A stretch of DNA of 64,000 nucleotides, from NCBI GenBank assembly GCA_018380885.1, contig JAGZSY010000005.1, forward strand, positions 1 to 64,000, written 5' to 3'. The translations under genes and the position numbers were made by a program. This stretch comes from Enterocloster asparagiformis (GTDB lineage: Bacteria > Bacillota > Clostridia > Lachnospirales > Lachnospiraceae). Under the pieces are notes generated by a model. That model had not been told where the DNA came from. It did not search any database and saw only the letters and a program-made list of their open reading frames with translations. Below, piece by piece: positions 18,222 through 26,548 of this stretch; the first letter of the stretch is position 1, and each line of letters begins with the position of its first letter.

Positions 18222-18251
18222 ATGGTATCACATTGTACAACTGTTTGTCAA
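18222..18251 (-). promoter_or_regulatory. promoter of the purine catabolic operon
   Basis: On the minus strand TTGACA (complement of 18246-18251), 18 bp, TACCAT (18222-18227). The -10 is poor, the -35 perfect. Start near 18215, about 35 nt before the aptamer. Confidence 0.55.
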
Positions 18252-18310
18252 TTACATTTTTATTTTTGTGCACTTTCCCGTTGTTTATAAAAACTTTGTT
18301 AAATCACATA

Positions 18311-18358
18311 AAAAAATTTTGAGGGATCGTTCTTTTTGTAAAAGAATATCCCTCAAAA
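18311..18358 (-). terminator. terminator of the redox operon
   Basis: On the minus strand TTTTGAGGGAT and ATCCCTCAAAA enclose 20 nt and are followed by TTTTTTT. It lies 24 bp beyond the CcdA-TlpA fusion gene. Confidence 0.8.
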
Positions 18359-18381
18359 TCATTTTCAAATTCAGTCGGTTT

Positions 18382-19767
18382 TTACTGCTGGCGCACGCCC
18401 GTCATGGTCTGCTGCACAATGCTTTCCATGATGTCTCCGGTCAGGCTGCCGGAGGCGTAGCCAAATACATTTCCGTCCTTGTCTATCATAAACGTGGTGG
18501 GGAACGCGCTGATCATGTACTGGGAGAAGGTCTCTCCGGTAACGTCCATGACCACCGGGAAGGTGTACCCGTTGTCCTTCAAGAACTGTTCCACCACATC
18601 CTGGGTCTCGTCGCTGTTGTTCGGGTGCTCGGCCGTCTTGGGGTTTGCAACTCCCAACACGATCAGATCGCCCTCGTTCTTGCCGTAGCGCTCATAGAGC
18701 GCCTGAATCTCCGGCATCTCGCGCTTGCAGGGCGGGCACCAGGTCGCCCAGAAGTTTAAGAACACGGTCTTGCCCTTGTAATCGGACAGGGTGTGGGTGT
18801 TTCCATACTGGTCCGTCAGCGTGAAGTCAAAGGCCGGCATCACCTCCACCTCCGCCTCCGCGGTAGTTTCCGCCGCGGTTGTGGCGGGCTCTTCCGCAGT
18901 CGGGGCAGTCTCCACCGCAGTTGTATCGGGCTGCGCCGCGGTCTCACCGGAGGCCATGCCGCCCTCGTCCGCTGTCTCTGTCCCGCCACCGGGCGTCACG
19001 GGAGCGGACTGCTCCGTCTTGGGCGAATTGCCGCTTCCGAAGGAGGACAGGTAACTGGTGATGCCGTTCATGTAGCCGGTGAAGGTCATAAGGCCCATGA
19101 GAATCAGCAGAACGCCGCCGGCTTTAACCGTATAGCGCACCACGCTCTGGTGATTGCGGAAGAAGTCCAGCACCGAGCCGGTGAACAGTCCCACCGCCAG
19201 GAACGGGATCACAAATCCCAGGGTGTACACACCGATCAGCCACAGCCCCTGGCTCTTCTGGCCCGCCGACGACACCATCAGCAGCACGCTTCCCAAGGTC
19301 GGCCCCACGCAGGGGGTCCAGGCAAAGCTGAAGGTAAAGCCCAGCAGCAGGGCGATGACGGGGTTCATGCTGAAACGGCTAAGGTTGAAGGGAAGGCGAT
19401 GCTCCCGCTCAATGGCGCCGGAATGCCCCAGGGCTCCCAGCTGGTAAAGGCCGAACAGCACCATGATAATACCGCTGATTCTCGCAAACCAGGTCCGGTT
19501 GTTGCTGAAGAATCTGCCCAGCGCCGAGAACCCGAACCCCAGCACAAAGAACGTAAAGCTGATTCCCAGCACAAAGAACAGAGTATTCACCATCACACGC
19601 CGGCGCGGATAGGTCACCCGCCCGTTTTCATCGACGGTTTTGGCTCCTCCGGCCAGATAACTGATATACAGGGGCACCAAGGGAAGCACGCAGGGTGAGA
19701 AAAAACTCAGCAGCCCCTGAATAAATACGGTAATGACCGGAACCCCGGTTCCTATCGAAAATCCCAT
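18382..19767 (-). CDS. CcdA-TlpA fusion: membrane thiol-electron conduit with extracytoplasmic thioredoxin domain
   Basis: 461 aa. Residues 1-240 form a six-TM CcdA/DsbD-beta unit with the two redox Cys in SPCVLPL (Cys26) and TPCVGPTLG (Cys153). A Thr/Ala/Glu/Pro-rich linker (about 245-310) leads to a TlpA/ResA-type thioredoxin domain with FWATWCPPCKREMPE (Cys344/Cys347). The protein can carry reducing power from cytoplasmic thioredoxin to its own outer domain. ATG at 19767 has GAGGAG 6 nt upstream. Third gene after rrf2 and an RclA-like flavoprotein, so a role in thiol-oxidant defence is inferred. Confidence 0.9.
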   Translation of the reverse strand: MGFSIGTGVPVITVFIQGLLSFFSPCVLPLVPLYISYLAGGAKTVDENGRVTYPRRRVMVNTLFFVLGISFTFFVLGFGFSALGRFFSNNRTWFARISGIIMVLFGLYQLGALGHSGAIEREHRLPFNLSRFSMNPVIALLLGFTFSFAWTPCVGPTLGSVLLMVSSAGQKSQGLWLIGVYTLGFVIPFLAVGLFTGSVLDFFRNHQSVVRYTVKAGGVLLILMGLMTFTGYMNGITSYLSSFGSGNSPKTEQSAPVTPGGGTETADEGGMASGETAAQPDTTAVETAPTAEEPATTAAETTAEAEVEVMPAFDFTLTDQYGNTHTLSDYKGKTVFLNFWATWCPPCKREMPEIQALYERYGKNEGDLIVLGVANPKTAEHPNNSDETQDVVEQFLKDNGYTFPVVMDVTGETFSQYMISAFPTTFMIDKDGNVFGYASGSLTGDIMESIVQQTMTGVRQQ

Positions 19768-19820
19768 AAACAACTCCTCTCATTATTTCAAGTCCGCTTA
19801 GCAGCTTATGTTAAATTATA

Positions 19821-21188
19821 CTAGATTGCAAACAGGTCGTTCATTCCTTCGCTCATGGTCGGATGGGTGTAAATGCCGTCCCGCAGCACCGTGTAGGGAA
19901 GCCCAGCATCCATGGCCATTTTGATCATATTGATCAGCTCCTGGGACTCCGAGCAGAACAGCTGCGCGCCCAGCACCAGTCCGGTGTCCGCGTCCACCAC
20001 GGCCTTCATCAGCCCGGTGGTCCTGCCGAGCAGCTTCGCCCGGGGCATCGTCCCCACCACCAGGCGCCCCACCTTTACCTTGTGGCCCTTTTCAACGGCT
20101 TCCGCCTCGCTTAAGCCGACTCTGGAGAAGGGCGGGTCCACAAACACGCTGAAGGCCACCTGTCCGCGGTTCTCCGTGGTGCGCTCCCCATTTCCCAGAA
20201 TCTGGGACTTCACAATGCGGGAGTCGTCCAGGGAAATGTAGGTAAACTGCAATCCGCCCTTCACATCGCCCATTGCCCAGATATGGGGCACGCTGGTGCG
20301 CAGGCCGGCGTCGGTCTTTACCTCGCCGCGGGCGGTCAGCTCCACCCCTGCGGCCTCCACGTTCAGGCCTTCCAGGTTGGGCCTGCGTCCGGTGGCTACC
20401 AGAATGGCCTCTCCCACAAGCTCCGCGGTTTTACCGTCCGCCTCGTAGCGGATAACCGCGCTGTCTCCCTGATCCTTCACCTCGGTGATGCGGGCGCCGG
20501 TGACGACGCGGATGCCGCGCTCCTCAAAGCTGGCCAGAACCGCCGCCGCAACCTCCTGGTCGTCTCTCGGCAGGAACTTGGGGCCGTCCTGGATGATGGT
20601 CACCTGGGAGCCGAAGTTTGCGAAAATGGAGGCAAACTCCAGTCCGATGTAGCCGCCGCCGATGATCACAAGGCGCCTTGGCAGCTCCTCCAGCTCCATC
20701 ATGGACTCGCTGGTGTACGCCAGAGGGCAGTCCGCCAGTCCGGGAACCGGCGGGATAAACGGCCGGGAACCGGTGTTGATGAAGATACGGCCGCCCTCCA
20801 GCAGCTCGGTACTGCCGTCCGCCATAGTCACCTGCACGTGGTGATCGTCCGCGAAGCTGCCCATTCCGGTGATAACCTGGACCTGATCCAGCACATCCAG
20901 CTTCTCAAAATTTTTCCGGCGCAGCCCGGCCGTAAGCGCGCGCTTGCCCTCGATGGCTTTGCGGTAGCGCTCCCGGCGCTCCTCAAAGCCGCCGCCCAGC
21001 GCTTCCGACGCCGCAGCCTGGTTCTCCAGGTACTTGGTGGGAATGCACGCCACGTTGATGCAGGTGCCGCCGTACATTTTGTCGGAACGCTCTATCATTG
21101 CCACAGTCTGCCCGGCCTTTGCCAGCGCTCCTGCCAGTGTTTTTCCGCCTTTGCCAAAACCGATGATGATATTGTCAAATTTCTTCAT
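19821..21188 (-). CDS. RclA/hypothiocyanous-acid-reductase-like flavin disulfide reductase
   Basis: 455-aa class I pyridine nucleotide-disulfide oxidoreductase. FAD loop IIIGFGKGGKTLAG (7-20), redox disulfide GGTCINVACIPTK (Cys43, Cys48, CX4C), NAD(P) loop VIIGGGYIGLEFA, and C-terminal dimerisation domain with HPTMSE. The opening GFGKGGKTLA plus MYGGTCIN is what I remember of RclA and the streptococcal hypothiocyanite reductases rather than of lipoamide dehydrogenase or MerA (no N-terminal HMA domain, no C-terminal Cys pair). It is 22 bp after the rrf2 gene. Physiological oxidant inferred. Confidence 0.85.
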   Translation of the reverse strand: MKKFDNIIIGFGKGGKTLAGALAKAGQTVAMIERSDKMYGGTCINVACIPTKYLENQAAASEALGGGFEERRERYRKAIEGKRALTAGLRRKNFEKLDVLDQVQVITGMGSFADDHHVQVTMADGSTELLEGGRIFINTGSRPFIPPVPGLADCPLAYTSESMMELEELPRRLVIIGGGYIGLEFASIFANFGSQVTIIQDGPKFLPRDDQEVAAAVLASFEERGIRVVTGARITEVKDQGDSAVIRYEADGKTAELVGEAILVATGRRPNLEGLNVEAAGVELTARGEVKTDAGLRTSVPHIWAMGDVKGGLQFTYISLDDSRIVKSQILGNGERTTENRGQVAFSVFVDPPFSRVGLSEAEAVEKGHKVKVGRLVVGTMPRAKLLGRTTGLMKAVVDADTGLVLGAQLFCSESQELINMIKMAMDAGLPYTVLRDGIYTHPTMSEGMNDLFAI

Positions 21189-21210
21189 AAAGATAACCCC
21201 TTTCCGGATT

Positions 21211-21639
21211 TTATTTCGATTCCTTCCGATTGCCGAAGATGCGCTGTTCCAGCGTATCAATGGTGATTTCCCTCAGCCGTTTCCGGCACTGTTCATTTAA
21301 ATCGTCAAAGACCTCGTCCATCAACGCGGCCATACCCGAGGCCACCAGACACTTCATATCCGTGTCCCCGCTCTTCCACGCGGTGTCCACAAACTTGATC
21401 TCCAGGGCTTCCGCCACCTGGTCCAGCGTGACCTTCTTTGCGTCCTGGTCAAAGAGATAACCGCCCTCACTTCCTTCCTTGGTCTTTACAAAACCGGCCT
21501 TTTTGAGTTTTGCCATGACTTTGCGTACCCTGGCCGGGTTGGTGCAGATATTCTCCGCCAGCTCTTCACTGGAAAGCACCTTTGCCTTGTGGTTTAAGTA
21601 CACCAGCGCATGGACCGCCACGCAGTAATCACTCGTCAT
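21211..21639 (-). CDS. Rrf2-family transcriptional regulator
   Basis: 142 aa. N-terminal winged helix with the Rrf2 pattern LSSEELAENICTNPARVRKVMAKL and the wing KTKEGSEGGYLF. The CX2CX4-7C iron-sulfur motif of IscR/NsrR is absent; single Cys at about residues 97 and 118 remain, suggesting a YwnA/CymR-like or thiol-redox sensor. First gene of the operon with the flavoprotein and CcdA-TlpA fusion, preceded by a promoter with a possible operator in it, so autoregulation is likely. Confidence 0.9.
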   Translation of the reverse strand: MTSDYCVAVHALVYLNHKAKVLSSEELAENICTNPARVRKVMAKLKKAGFVKTKEGSEGGYLFDQDAKKVTLDQVAEALEIKFVDTAWKSGDTDMKCLVASGMAALMDEVFDDLNEQCRKRLREITIDTLEQRIFGNRKESK

Positions 21640-21706
21640 TCTCTGATTCCCCCTTGTTTCTTCCTCTTTTCTTTTTTAACTGTAATTTTTTTCTTTACAT
21701 TTCATG

Positions 21707-21740
21707 CTGTAACTATATCATGTACAGTTCGCTTTGTCAA
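21707..21740 (-). promoter_or_regulatory. promoter and possible operator of the Rrf2 operon
   Basis: On the minus strand TTGACA (complement of 21735-21740), 17 bp, TATAGT (21712-21717). An inverted repeat CTGTA (21707-21711)/TACAG (21723-21727) with an 11-bp spacer covers the -10, a good place for Rrf2 repression. Confidence 0.65.
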
Positions 21741-21807
21741 CATATAATTAAAAGCTTTTTCCAGCGGTTTTAGGGCAGGGCGCTGGCGGGCATTTCTTCA
21801 GCCCATT

Positions 21808-21835
21808 AAAAAAATGCGGCCGGGGCGCGGCCGCA
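21808..21835 (-). terminator. terminator of the zinc-ribbon gene
   Basis: On the minus strand TGCGGCCG and CGGCCGCA flank a 5-nt loop and are followed by TTTTTTT, directly after the stop codon at 21842. Confidence 0.85.
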
Positions 21836-21841
21836 ATGACT

Positions 21842-22246
21842 TCAACTCTTTTTAATAAAATCCATCCCGCACTTCGGGCAGTGGATGCTCACCTTCCCGC
21901 GCCCCCTGGGGATGCGGATCTTCTGGCTGCAACCGGGGCACTTGTAGATGTGGTAATGCCTGCGCTCCTGAAAGCGGAACTTCCATTTTTTAAACGGCTC
22001 GCTCACCCGGTAGGACAGCCGCAGAAAGGCCTGGTTCTCCTGGTAACGCCTGCCGATATTTCTGGAGAACATCCGGAAATACAGAAATACGATGCCCGCC
22101 AGCTCCAGCGCCTCGAGGGGCCATATCCTGGTAAACAGATTGATTACGATCACCGCCAGCACGGCGTAGAGCAAAAACTGGTTCAGCTGATCCATTCCGT
22201 AGCGCCCGATCATAAACCGCTGCATCTTTTCCCTGAATTTTCCCAT
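21842..22246 (-). CDS. membrane-anchored zinc-ribbon protein of unknown function
   Basis: 134 aa. One or two hydrophobic segments (about residues 20-55) follow a basic N-terminus; the C-terminus is a zinc ribbon with CPGC and CPKC pairs about 18 residues apart and the local sequence RIPRGRGKVSIHCPKCG. ATG at 22246 has AAGGGGG upstream. Families like this are widespread in Clostridia and uncharacterised. It is a monocistronic gene with its own terminator. The fold is firm; the job is unknown. Confidence 0.8.
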   Translation of the reverse strand: MGKFREKMQRFMIGRYGMDQLNQFLLYAVLAVIVINLFTRIWPLEALELAGIVFLYFRMFSRNIGRRYQENQAFLRLSYRVSEPFKKWKFRFQERRHYHIYKCPGCSQKIRIPRGRGKVSIHCPKCGMDFIKKS

Positions 22247-22398
22247 AAAATATCCCCCTTGTCGCAACATGCTCGAAGAATACTATATCGGCGCGGAGCG
22301 GGAAAGTCAATGGAGGCGGGCGAGATTTTACCGTTATTTAAGAATTGGCCGCCCGTCCCGGGCGTATTTACAGCCCCGCCCGGCACAGGCGCCTCTCC

Positions 22399-24948
22399 CT
22401 AGTCCGCCAGGTCCAGCAGCTTGACCATCAGGCCTACGCTGCCCACGTTGTAGCCGCTGCAGCCGTAGATTGCCCGCAGGCCGGGCTTGGTGACGAGCAA
22501 AAGCGGCAGCTTGTCCGGGTCCACATACATCCGCCTGGCCAACGGCTCCACCGTCTCGTCGAAGTCCGCGTAAACCGTGGAGATCGCGGGCACATCCTCC
22601 AGCACGCGCTTTAAGGTCCGGTTCTCCAATGCCTCCGGAGTCTGCAGCACGAACAGAATCTGCGCATCCAGCCGGTTTAACAGCTCCTTCTGCTCCAGCA
22701 TCTCGTTCAGCACATGTTCCGTGGGCTCCTGGCCCTCCGATAAAAACGCCAGAATATTGGCCTTCCCCTCCGTCAGAGACGAGGCTGAAACCGTCTGCTC
22801 CCCGTCCCTCAGATCAAAATCGTCCAGCAGGTTGGACACCAGCATATCCCGCGGTTCGCCCTCGCGCAGGCGCAGGGCGATCTCCCGCTCCTCATTCCCC
22901 GCAAGGCCAAACACGTACTCGCCGGCCTGCTGATTTCCGCTGGGCAGGCGGCTGGAGGTGATCAGGCGGTAAACCCCCGGCTCCAGCTCCAGGCGCAGGA
23001 ATCCGCCCTGGGGCCTGATTCCCGTATAGTCCAGGGTGACGAACCGGTTGTCCTGTTTCCTCGCGATGGTCCACGTCTGGTAATAGCTCCAGCCGTCGTC
23101 CCCGCCCGTCACAAGCTTCAACACGGCGGACTCCCGCCCGCAGGGCTTTTCCTCCTCCGGTCCGGACACCTTAAAAAACGCTCCGTCCCTGTAGAACTCC
23201 GCCTCCAGGTCCACCGGGTTGATTCTGGCCGGAATCCCAAAGGTCCGGCAGATCGCGGCAAACAATAGCTTGCGGCTCATGAAATTGCCCTGGCCAAGCT
23301 TTAAGCAGCCCGCCGGCGTGGAGCAGATGGTCTTGTAGTCCAGCTTGGGATCGTAGCCGATGTGCTCTTTGATCCAGCTCCAGACCGACCGCGGATCGCT
23401 CTGAAACTCCGCCTGGAATTTTGCCGGAAAATACGCCCGGATGAAGCCGCGGTAATCCGTCATCTCCTCCAGAAACAGCCTGGGGCAGAGAATGTATTTG
23501 CGGTACACATCCGCCTGTCCGGCGGCCGTCCAGCCCTCGCGGAAGGGGGCCGCCTCCTCCAGATGGCGCTCCAGCACGGCCGCCTTTAAATCCTTGTAGT
23601 CCTTCACCGGCAGGCTGTGCAGCAGCGCGGCCCGGTCGGGATTCTCATCCCGGCTCAAAAAGCCGTATACCTCTTCAAAATTACCGGCCGCAAGGCGCAA
23701 TATCTCCGCCTCTGCCGGATAATTCGCCGCCCGGTCCGCGTCGTAGTATCCCTCGATCCGTTCCTCCCGCCTGCGGTTCGCCTCCTTCAAGCGCCGCCGG
23801 TTGGTCTCCTTCTGCTCCCTGGTGGGCTTCACCGGGTGCATGGGGTAGTCCTCCGGAGCCTCCACGTCCGCGTCCGCCCAGCAGTCCTGCGCCGCCTCCG
23901 CGCCGCTCATTAGGGTCAGCTCCAGCCGGTCCGTGTAATTGGCCCGGGCCCAGGCTTCCGCCGCCAATCCGTCCTTCATGGCGCGCACATGGAAATCCCC
24001 CAGCCCCACCGTGATGGATACAAGGCCGCTTTCATCCGTGAACAGGCTGGCCACATTGCAGTATTCCGCCATGTTCAGAATCTCCACGGACACCTCGGCT
24101 CCCGGAACAGGCTGGCCCTGGACGTCCTTCACCAGGATTTCGTAGAGCTTGGTCCGCCCGTACCGGGACGTCTCGTTGTAGTACACCAGAAGGTCCTCCT
24201 GGCCCAGACACTCCTCGGACTCCCCTCCGGCATAGTCGGAAAAGGTTCTGGTGTGCACCAGCAGGGCCCGGGAGGAGGCGTTGGTGAACCAGCCCCGGTC
24301 CAGCACCTCCTCGGGCTCGCAGGCTCCCAGGAAATGCCAGCCGCCGTCCGCGTATACCTCCACCCACGCGTGGTTGTCGTCGCAGTGGGCCCACCTGGGC
24401 GTGTAGACCTGCCTGGCCGGAATTCCCACGCTGCGGAAGGCCGTCACCGCAAAGGTGGACTCCTCCCCGCAGCGCCCCTTACCGGAGCGGTAAACCGTCA
24501 TGGGGGAGATGGTGCGGTTGTCCGAGGCCTCGTAGGTGCCGTTCTCAGCGCACCAGTAGTTGATCTCCAGCACCGCCTCCCTGGCGGACATGCCCTTTAC
24601 GCGGTCCGCCAGCTGTTCATAAAAGAAGCCGCGGCAGTCCTCGATATTCTCCGAGTTGACCCGGTAATACAGAATATAGTGCAGAAACATATCCTCCGGT
24701 ATGTCCCGGCACCAGTCCATGGTCCTGTACACCATCAGTGAGTGCCTGACGAACCCCAGAAACACGTCAAACCCATACTCTCCCGCATCCCGCAGGGGCA
24801 TGGTGCCGTACAGAAATTTCATCAACAGCTGTTCGTCGCCGGCGCACCGTTCCATGGCCGTCTCAATTTCCTCCCGCAGCGCGCCGAGAGACGGCAGCCG
24901 CCGTTCATATTTGTCCTGCGCATACTGCTGTAAACGTTGTGAAAACAT
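22399..24948 (-). CDS. large multidomain transglutaminase-like protein
   Basis: 849 aa, no signal peptide or TM segment. The first transglutaminase/PNGase-like core has Cys160 in GKGRCGEESTF, His193 in DDNHAWVEVY and an acidic GACEPEE following. A beta-rich carboxypeptidase-regulatory-like domain is near residues 270-335 (VKDVQGQPVPGAEVSVEI). A second, weaker transglutaminase-like region lies near 510-610 (CLKLGQGNFMSRKLLFAAIC, GIPARINPV). The last ~120 residues resemble a thioredoxin-like fold without CXXC. It follows deoR by 56 bp, probably ending the opp operon; a cytoplasmic peptide- or amide-cleaving role is inferred. Confidence 0.8.
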   Translation of the reverse strand: MFSQRLQQYAQDKYERRLPSLGALREEIETAMERCAGDEQLLMKFLYGTMPLRDAGEYGFDVFLGFVRHSLMVYRTMDWCRDIPEDMFLHYILYYRVNSENIEDCRGFFYEQLADRVKGMSAREAVLEINYWCAENGTYEASDNRTISPMTVYRSGKGRCGEESTFAVTAFRSVGIPARQVYTPRWAHCDDNHAWVEVYADGGWHFLGACEPEEVLDRGWFTNASSRALLVHTRTFSDYAGGESEECLGQEDLLVYYNETSRYGRTKLYEILVKDVQGQPVPGAEVSVEILNMAEYCNVASLFTDESGLVSITVGLGDFHVRAMKDGLAAEAWARANYTDRLELTLMSGAEAAQDCWADADVEAPEDYPMHPVKPTREQKETNRRRLKEANRRREERIEGYYDADRAANYPAEAEILRLAAGNFEEVYGFLSRDENPDRAALLHSLPVKDYKDLKAAVLERHLEEAAPFREGWTAAGQADVYRKYILCPRLFLEEMTDYRGFIRAYFPAKFQAEFQSDPRSVWSWIKEHIGYDPKLDYKTICSTPAGCLKLGQGNFMSRKLLFAAICRTFGIPARINPVDLEAEFYRDGAFFKVSGPEEEKPCGRESAVLKLVTGGDDGWSYYQTWTIARKQDNRFVTLDYTGIRPQGGFLRLELEPGVYRLITSSRLPSGNQQAGEYVFGLAGNEEREIALRLREGEPRDMLVSNLLDDFDLRDGEQTVSASSLTEGKANILAFLSEGQEPTEHVLNEMLEQKELLNRLDAQILFVLQTPEALENRTLKRVLEDVPAISTVYADFDETVEPLARRMYVDPDKLPLLLVTKPGLRAIYGCSGYNVGSVGLMVKLLDLAD

Positions 24949-25004
24949 CGCAATATTCTCCTATCCCGTTAATTTGCGAGCGCGGCTGTCCCGGCTCCCG
25001 CGAT

Positions 25005-25766
25005 TCAGAACAATGTCACGCCCGAGGCGTACAGCTTCTTCGCCGTGGCCTCGTCGGGCATCGAATCCGTGATAATCCCGTCAATATCGTCAAGAAACGC
25101 GAATTTATAGGAATCGTTGAAATAAAATTTGTCCTTCTCCATCACCAGGTATTTGTGCCTGCTGCTGGCGATGGCCGCCTTCTTGGTCAGCCCGTCCTCC
25201 ACCCCCAGGGTGGTGATGGCGCCGTCCGTCAAATCCAGCCCGCAGGTGCCGATAAACGCCTTGTCGAAGCTGTACTGCTTGATAATCTCGATGGCCGCGG
25301 CCCCCATAAACCCGTTGACCGTCCGGTACATGACCCCGCCCGTCCCGATGGTGGTCACATCCGGGTTCACGGCCAGCTTCTGCATGATGTCGATCATGTT
25401 GGTCACCACCGTCACCCGCCTGCGGGACTGGGCCAATAGCTCGGCTACCATGATGTTGGTGGTCGATATGTCCAGGAAAATGGTTTCGTTGCTTCCGATC
25501 TGGTCAAAGGCCTTCTGGGCGATCACCCGTTTTTTTTCAATGTTGGTGTCCCGGCGGTCGATCACGTCCCGCTTTAAGGGATAGTCCTGGGAGAGCAGCG
25601 CCCCGCCGTAGGTCCGCTTGAGCTTGCCCTCCTTCTCCAGACTCTTCAAATCCTTGCGGATACAGTCCTCGGTCACCTGAAACTGGGCGCTCAAATCCTT
25701 TACCTTCACGATGCCGTTGTCAAACAGCATCTCCATGATTTTGTCTAGGCGTTTTTCTGTAAACAT
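25005..25766 (-). CDS. DeoR-family transcriptional regulator
   Basis: 253 aa. N-terminal DeoR helix-turn-helix (VKVKDLSAQFQVTEDCIRKD, then LEKEGKLKRTYGGA) and a C-terminal sugar-phosphate-binding DeoRC domain with the characteristic LDISTTNIMVAELL and FIGTCGLDLTDGAITT. The start overlaps the end of cutC by 22 bp. Encoded inside the oppABCDF-cutC operon, so it probably regulates it in response to a phosphorylated sugar; repeats near the oppA promoter are possible targets. Confidence 0.92.
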   Translation of the reverse strand: MFTEKRLDKIMEMLFDNGIVKVKDLSAQFQVTEDCIRKDLKSLEKEGKLKRTYGGALLSQDYPLKRDVIDRRDTNIEKKRVIAQKAFDQIGSNETIFLDISTTNIMVAELLAQSRRRVTVVTNMIDIMQKLAVNPDVTTIGTGGVMYRTVNGFMGAAAIEIIKQYSFDKAFIGTCGLDLTDGAITTLGVEDGLTKKAAIASSRHKYLVMEKDKFYFNDSYKFAFLDDIDGIITDSMPDEATAKKLYASGVTLF

Positions 25767-26515
25767 AACCCCTCCTCCAGAATATTGACCGCCTCCCGTA
25801 TCTGCGCTTCATCGGTGCGGAAAATGTCGTACTCCCCCAAACCGGAAACGCCCATGCTCACGTCGGCTTTCCGGTAGACCATGCCGCTGTCCACCACAAG
25901 CTTGCCGGACATGTGAAAGCTCGTAGCCCCCAAGTCCCGCAGCAGGCAGGCGATCACGCCCGCGTTCACGCCGCTTCCGATGAGAATATCCAGCCGTCCG
26001 GCCGCCCGGGCGATCAGCTCCCGCAGCATCTCCCTTCCCTTCATGCAGGTGTCCTGCTGCCCCGAGGTCAGAATCGTGTCCACCCCCACCTCCACGGCTT
26101 CCTCCAGCGCCTCGAAGGGGTCGCGGCACATGTCGAAGGCCCGGTGGAGGGTCATCTGTCCGTTTCCGGCCACCTCCCGCAGCCTCCTCATCCGGTCCAA
26201 ATCCAGGGTGCCGTCCGGCTTCAGACAGCCCACCACGATGCCGTCCGCGCCCATCTGGCGGAACATTTTCGCATCCTCCGCGATCATTTGGAATTCATGT
26301 TCCGTGTACAGAAAGTCGCCGTACCTGGGGCGGATCAGAACGTTGATCGCCACGTCGCACGCTCTGCGTATCTGCTGAAACTGGCTCACTCCCGGGGTAG
26401 TTCCCCCGATCACCAGGTTTGCGCACAGCTCCAGGCGGTTGGCGCCCCCGCGCTGTGCGGCCACGGCGGACTCCACAGAATCCACGCACGCCTCTAAAAT
26501 AAACGGTTCCATCAT
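25745..26515 (-). CDS. cutC: CutC-family TIM-barrel protein
   Basis: 256 aa. LEACVDSVESAVAAQRGGANRLELCANL at the N-terminus is the CutC hallmark (residues ~7-34, described here by its core GGANRLELC); VLIRPRYGDFLYTEHE and TLHRAFDM follow. CutC was named for copper homeostasis, but the evidence for that is weak and the barrel looks enzymatic. Here it lies between peptide transporter genes and a sugar-responsive regulator, suggesting a catabolic role. Confidence 0.93.
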   Translation of the reverse strand: MMEPFILEACVDSVESAVAAQRGGANRLELCANLVIGGTTPGVSQFQQIRRACDVAINVLIRPRYGDFLYTEHEFQMIAEDAKMFRQMGADGIVVGCLKPDGTLDLDRMRRLREVAGNGQMTLHRAFDMCRDPFEALEEAVEVGVDTILTSGQQDTCMKGREMLRELIARAAGRLDILIGSGVNAGVIACLLRDLGATSFHMSGKLVVDSGMVYRKADVSMGVSGLGEYDIFRTDEAQIREAVNILEEGLCLQKNA

Positions 26516-26548
26516 TTCCTCCCATACATTCCTTTTCTGTATTTCAGT

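Noticed and set aside
19821..21188. Flavoprotein as mercuric reductase or lipoamide dehydrogenase
   Set aside because: No N-terminal HMA domain or C-terminal Cys pair for MerA, and no 2-oxoacid dehydrogenase genes nearby; the N-terminus fits RclA-type enzymes better.
20283..21266. A 327-codon plus-strand frame opposite the RclA-like gene
   Set aside because: Antisense of a conserved flavoprotein gene, no ribosome binding site and no domain.
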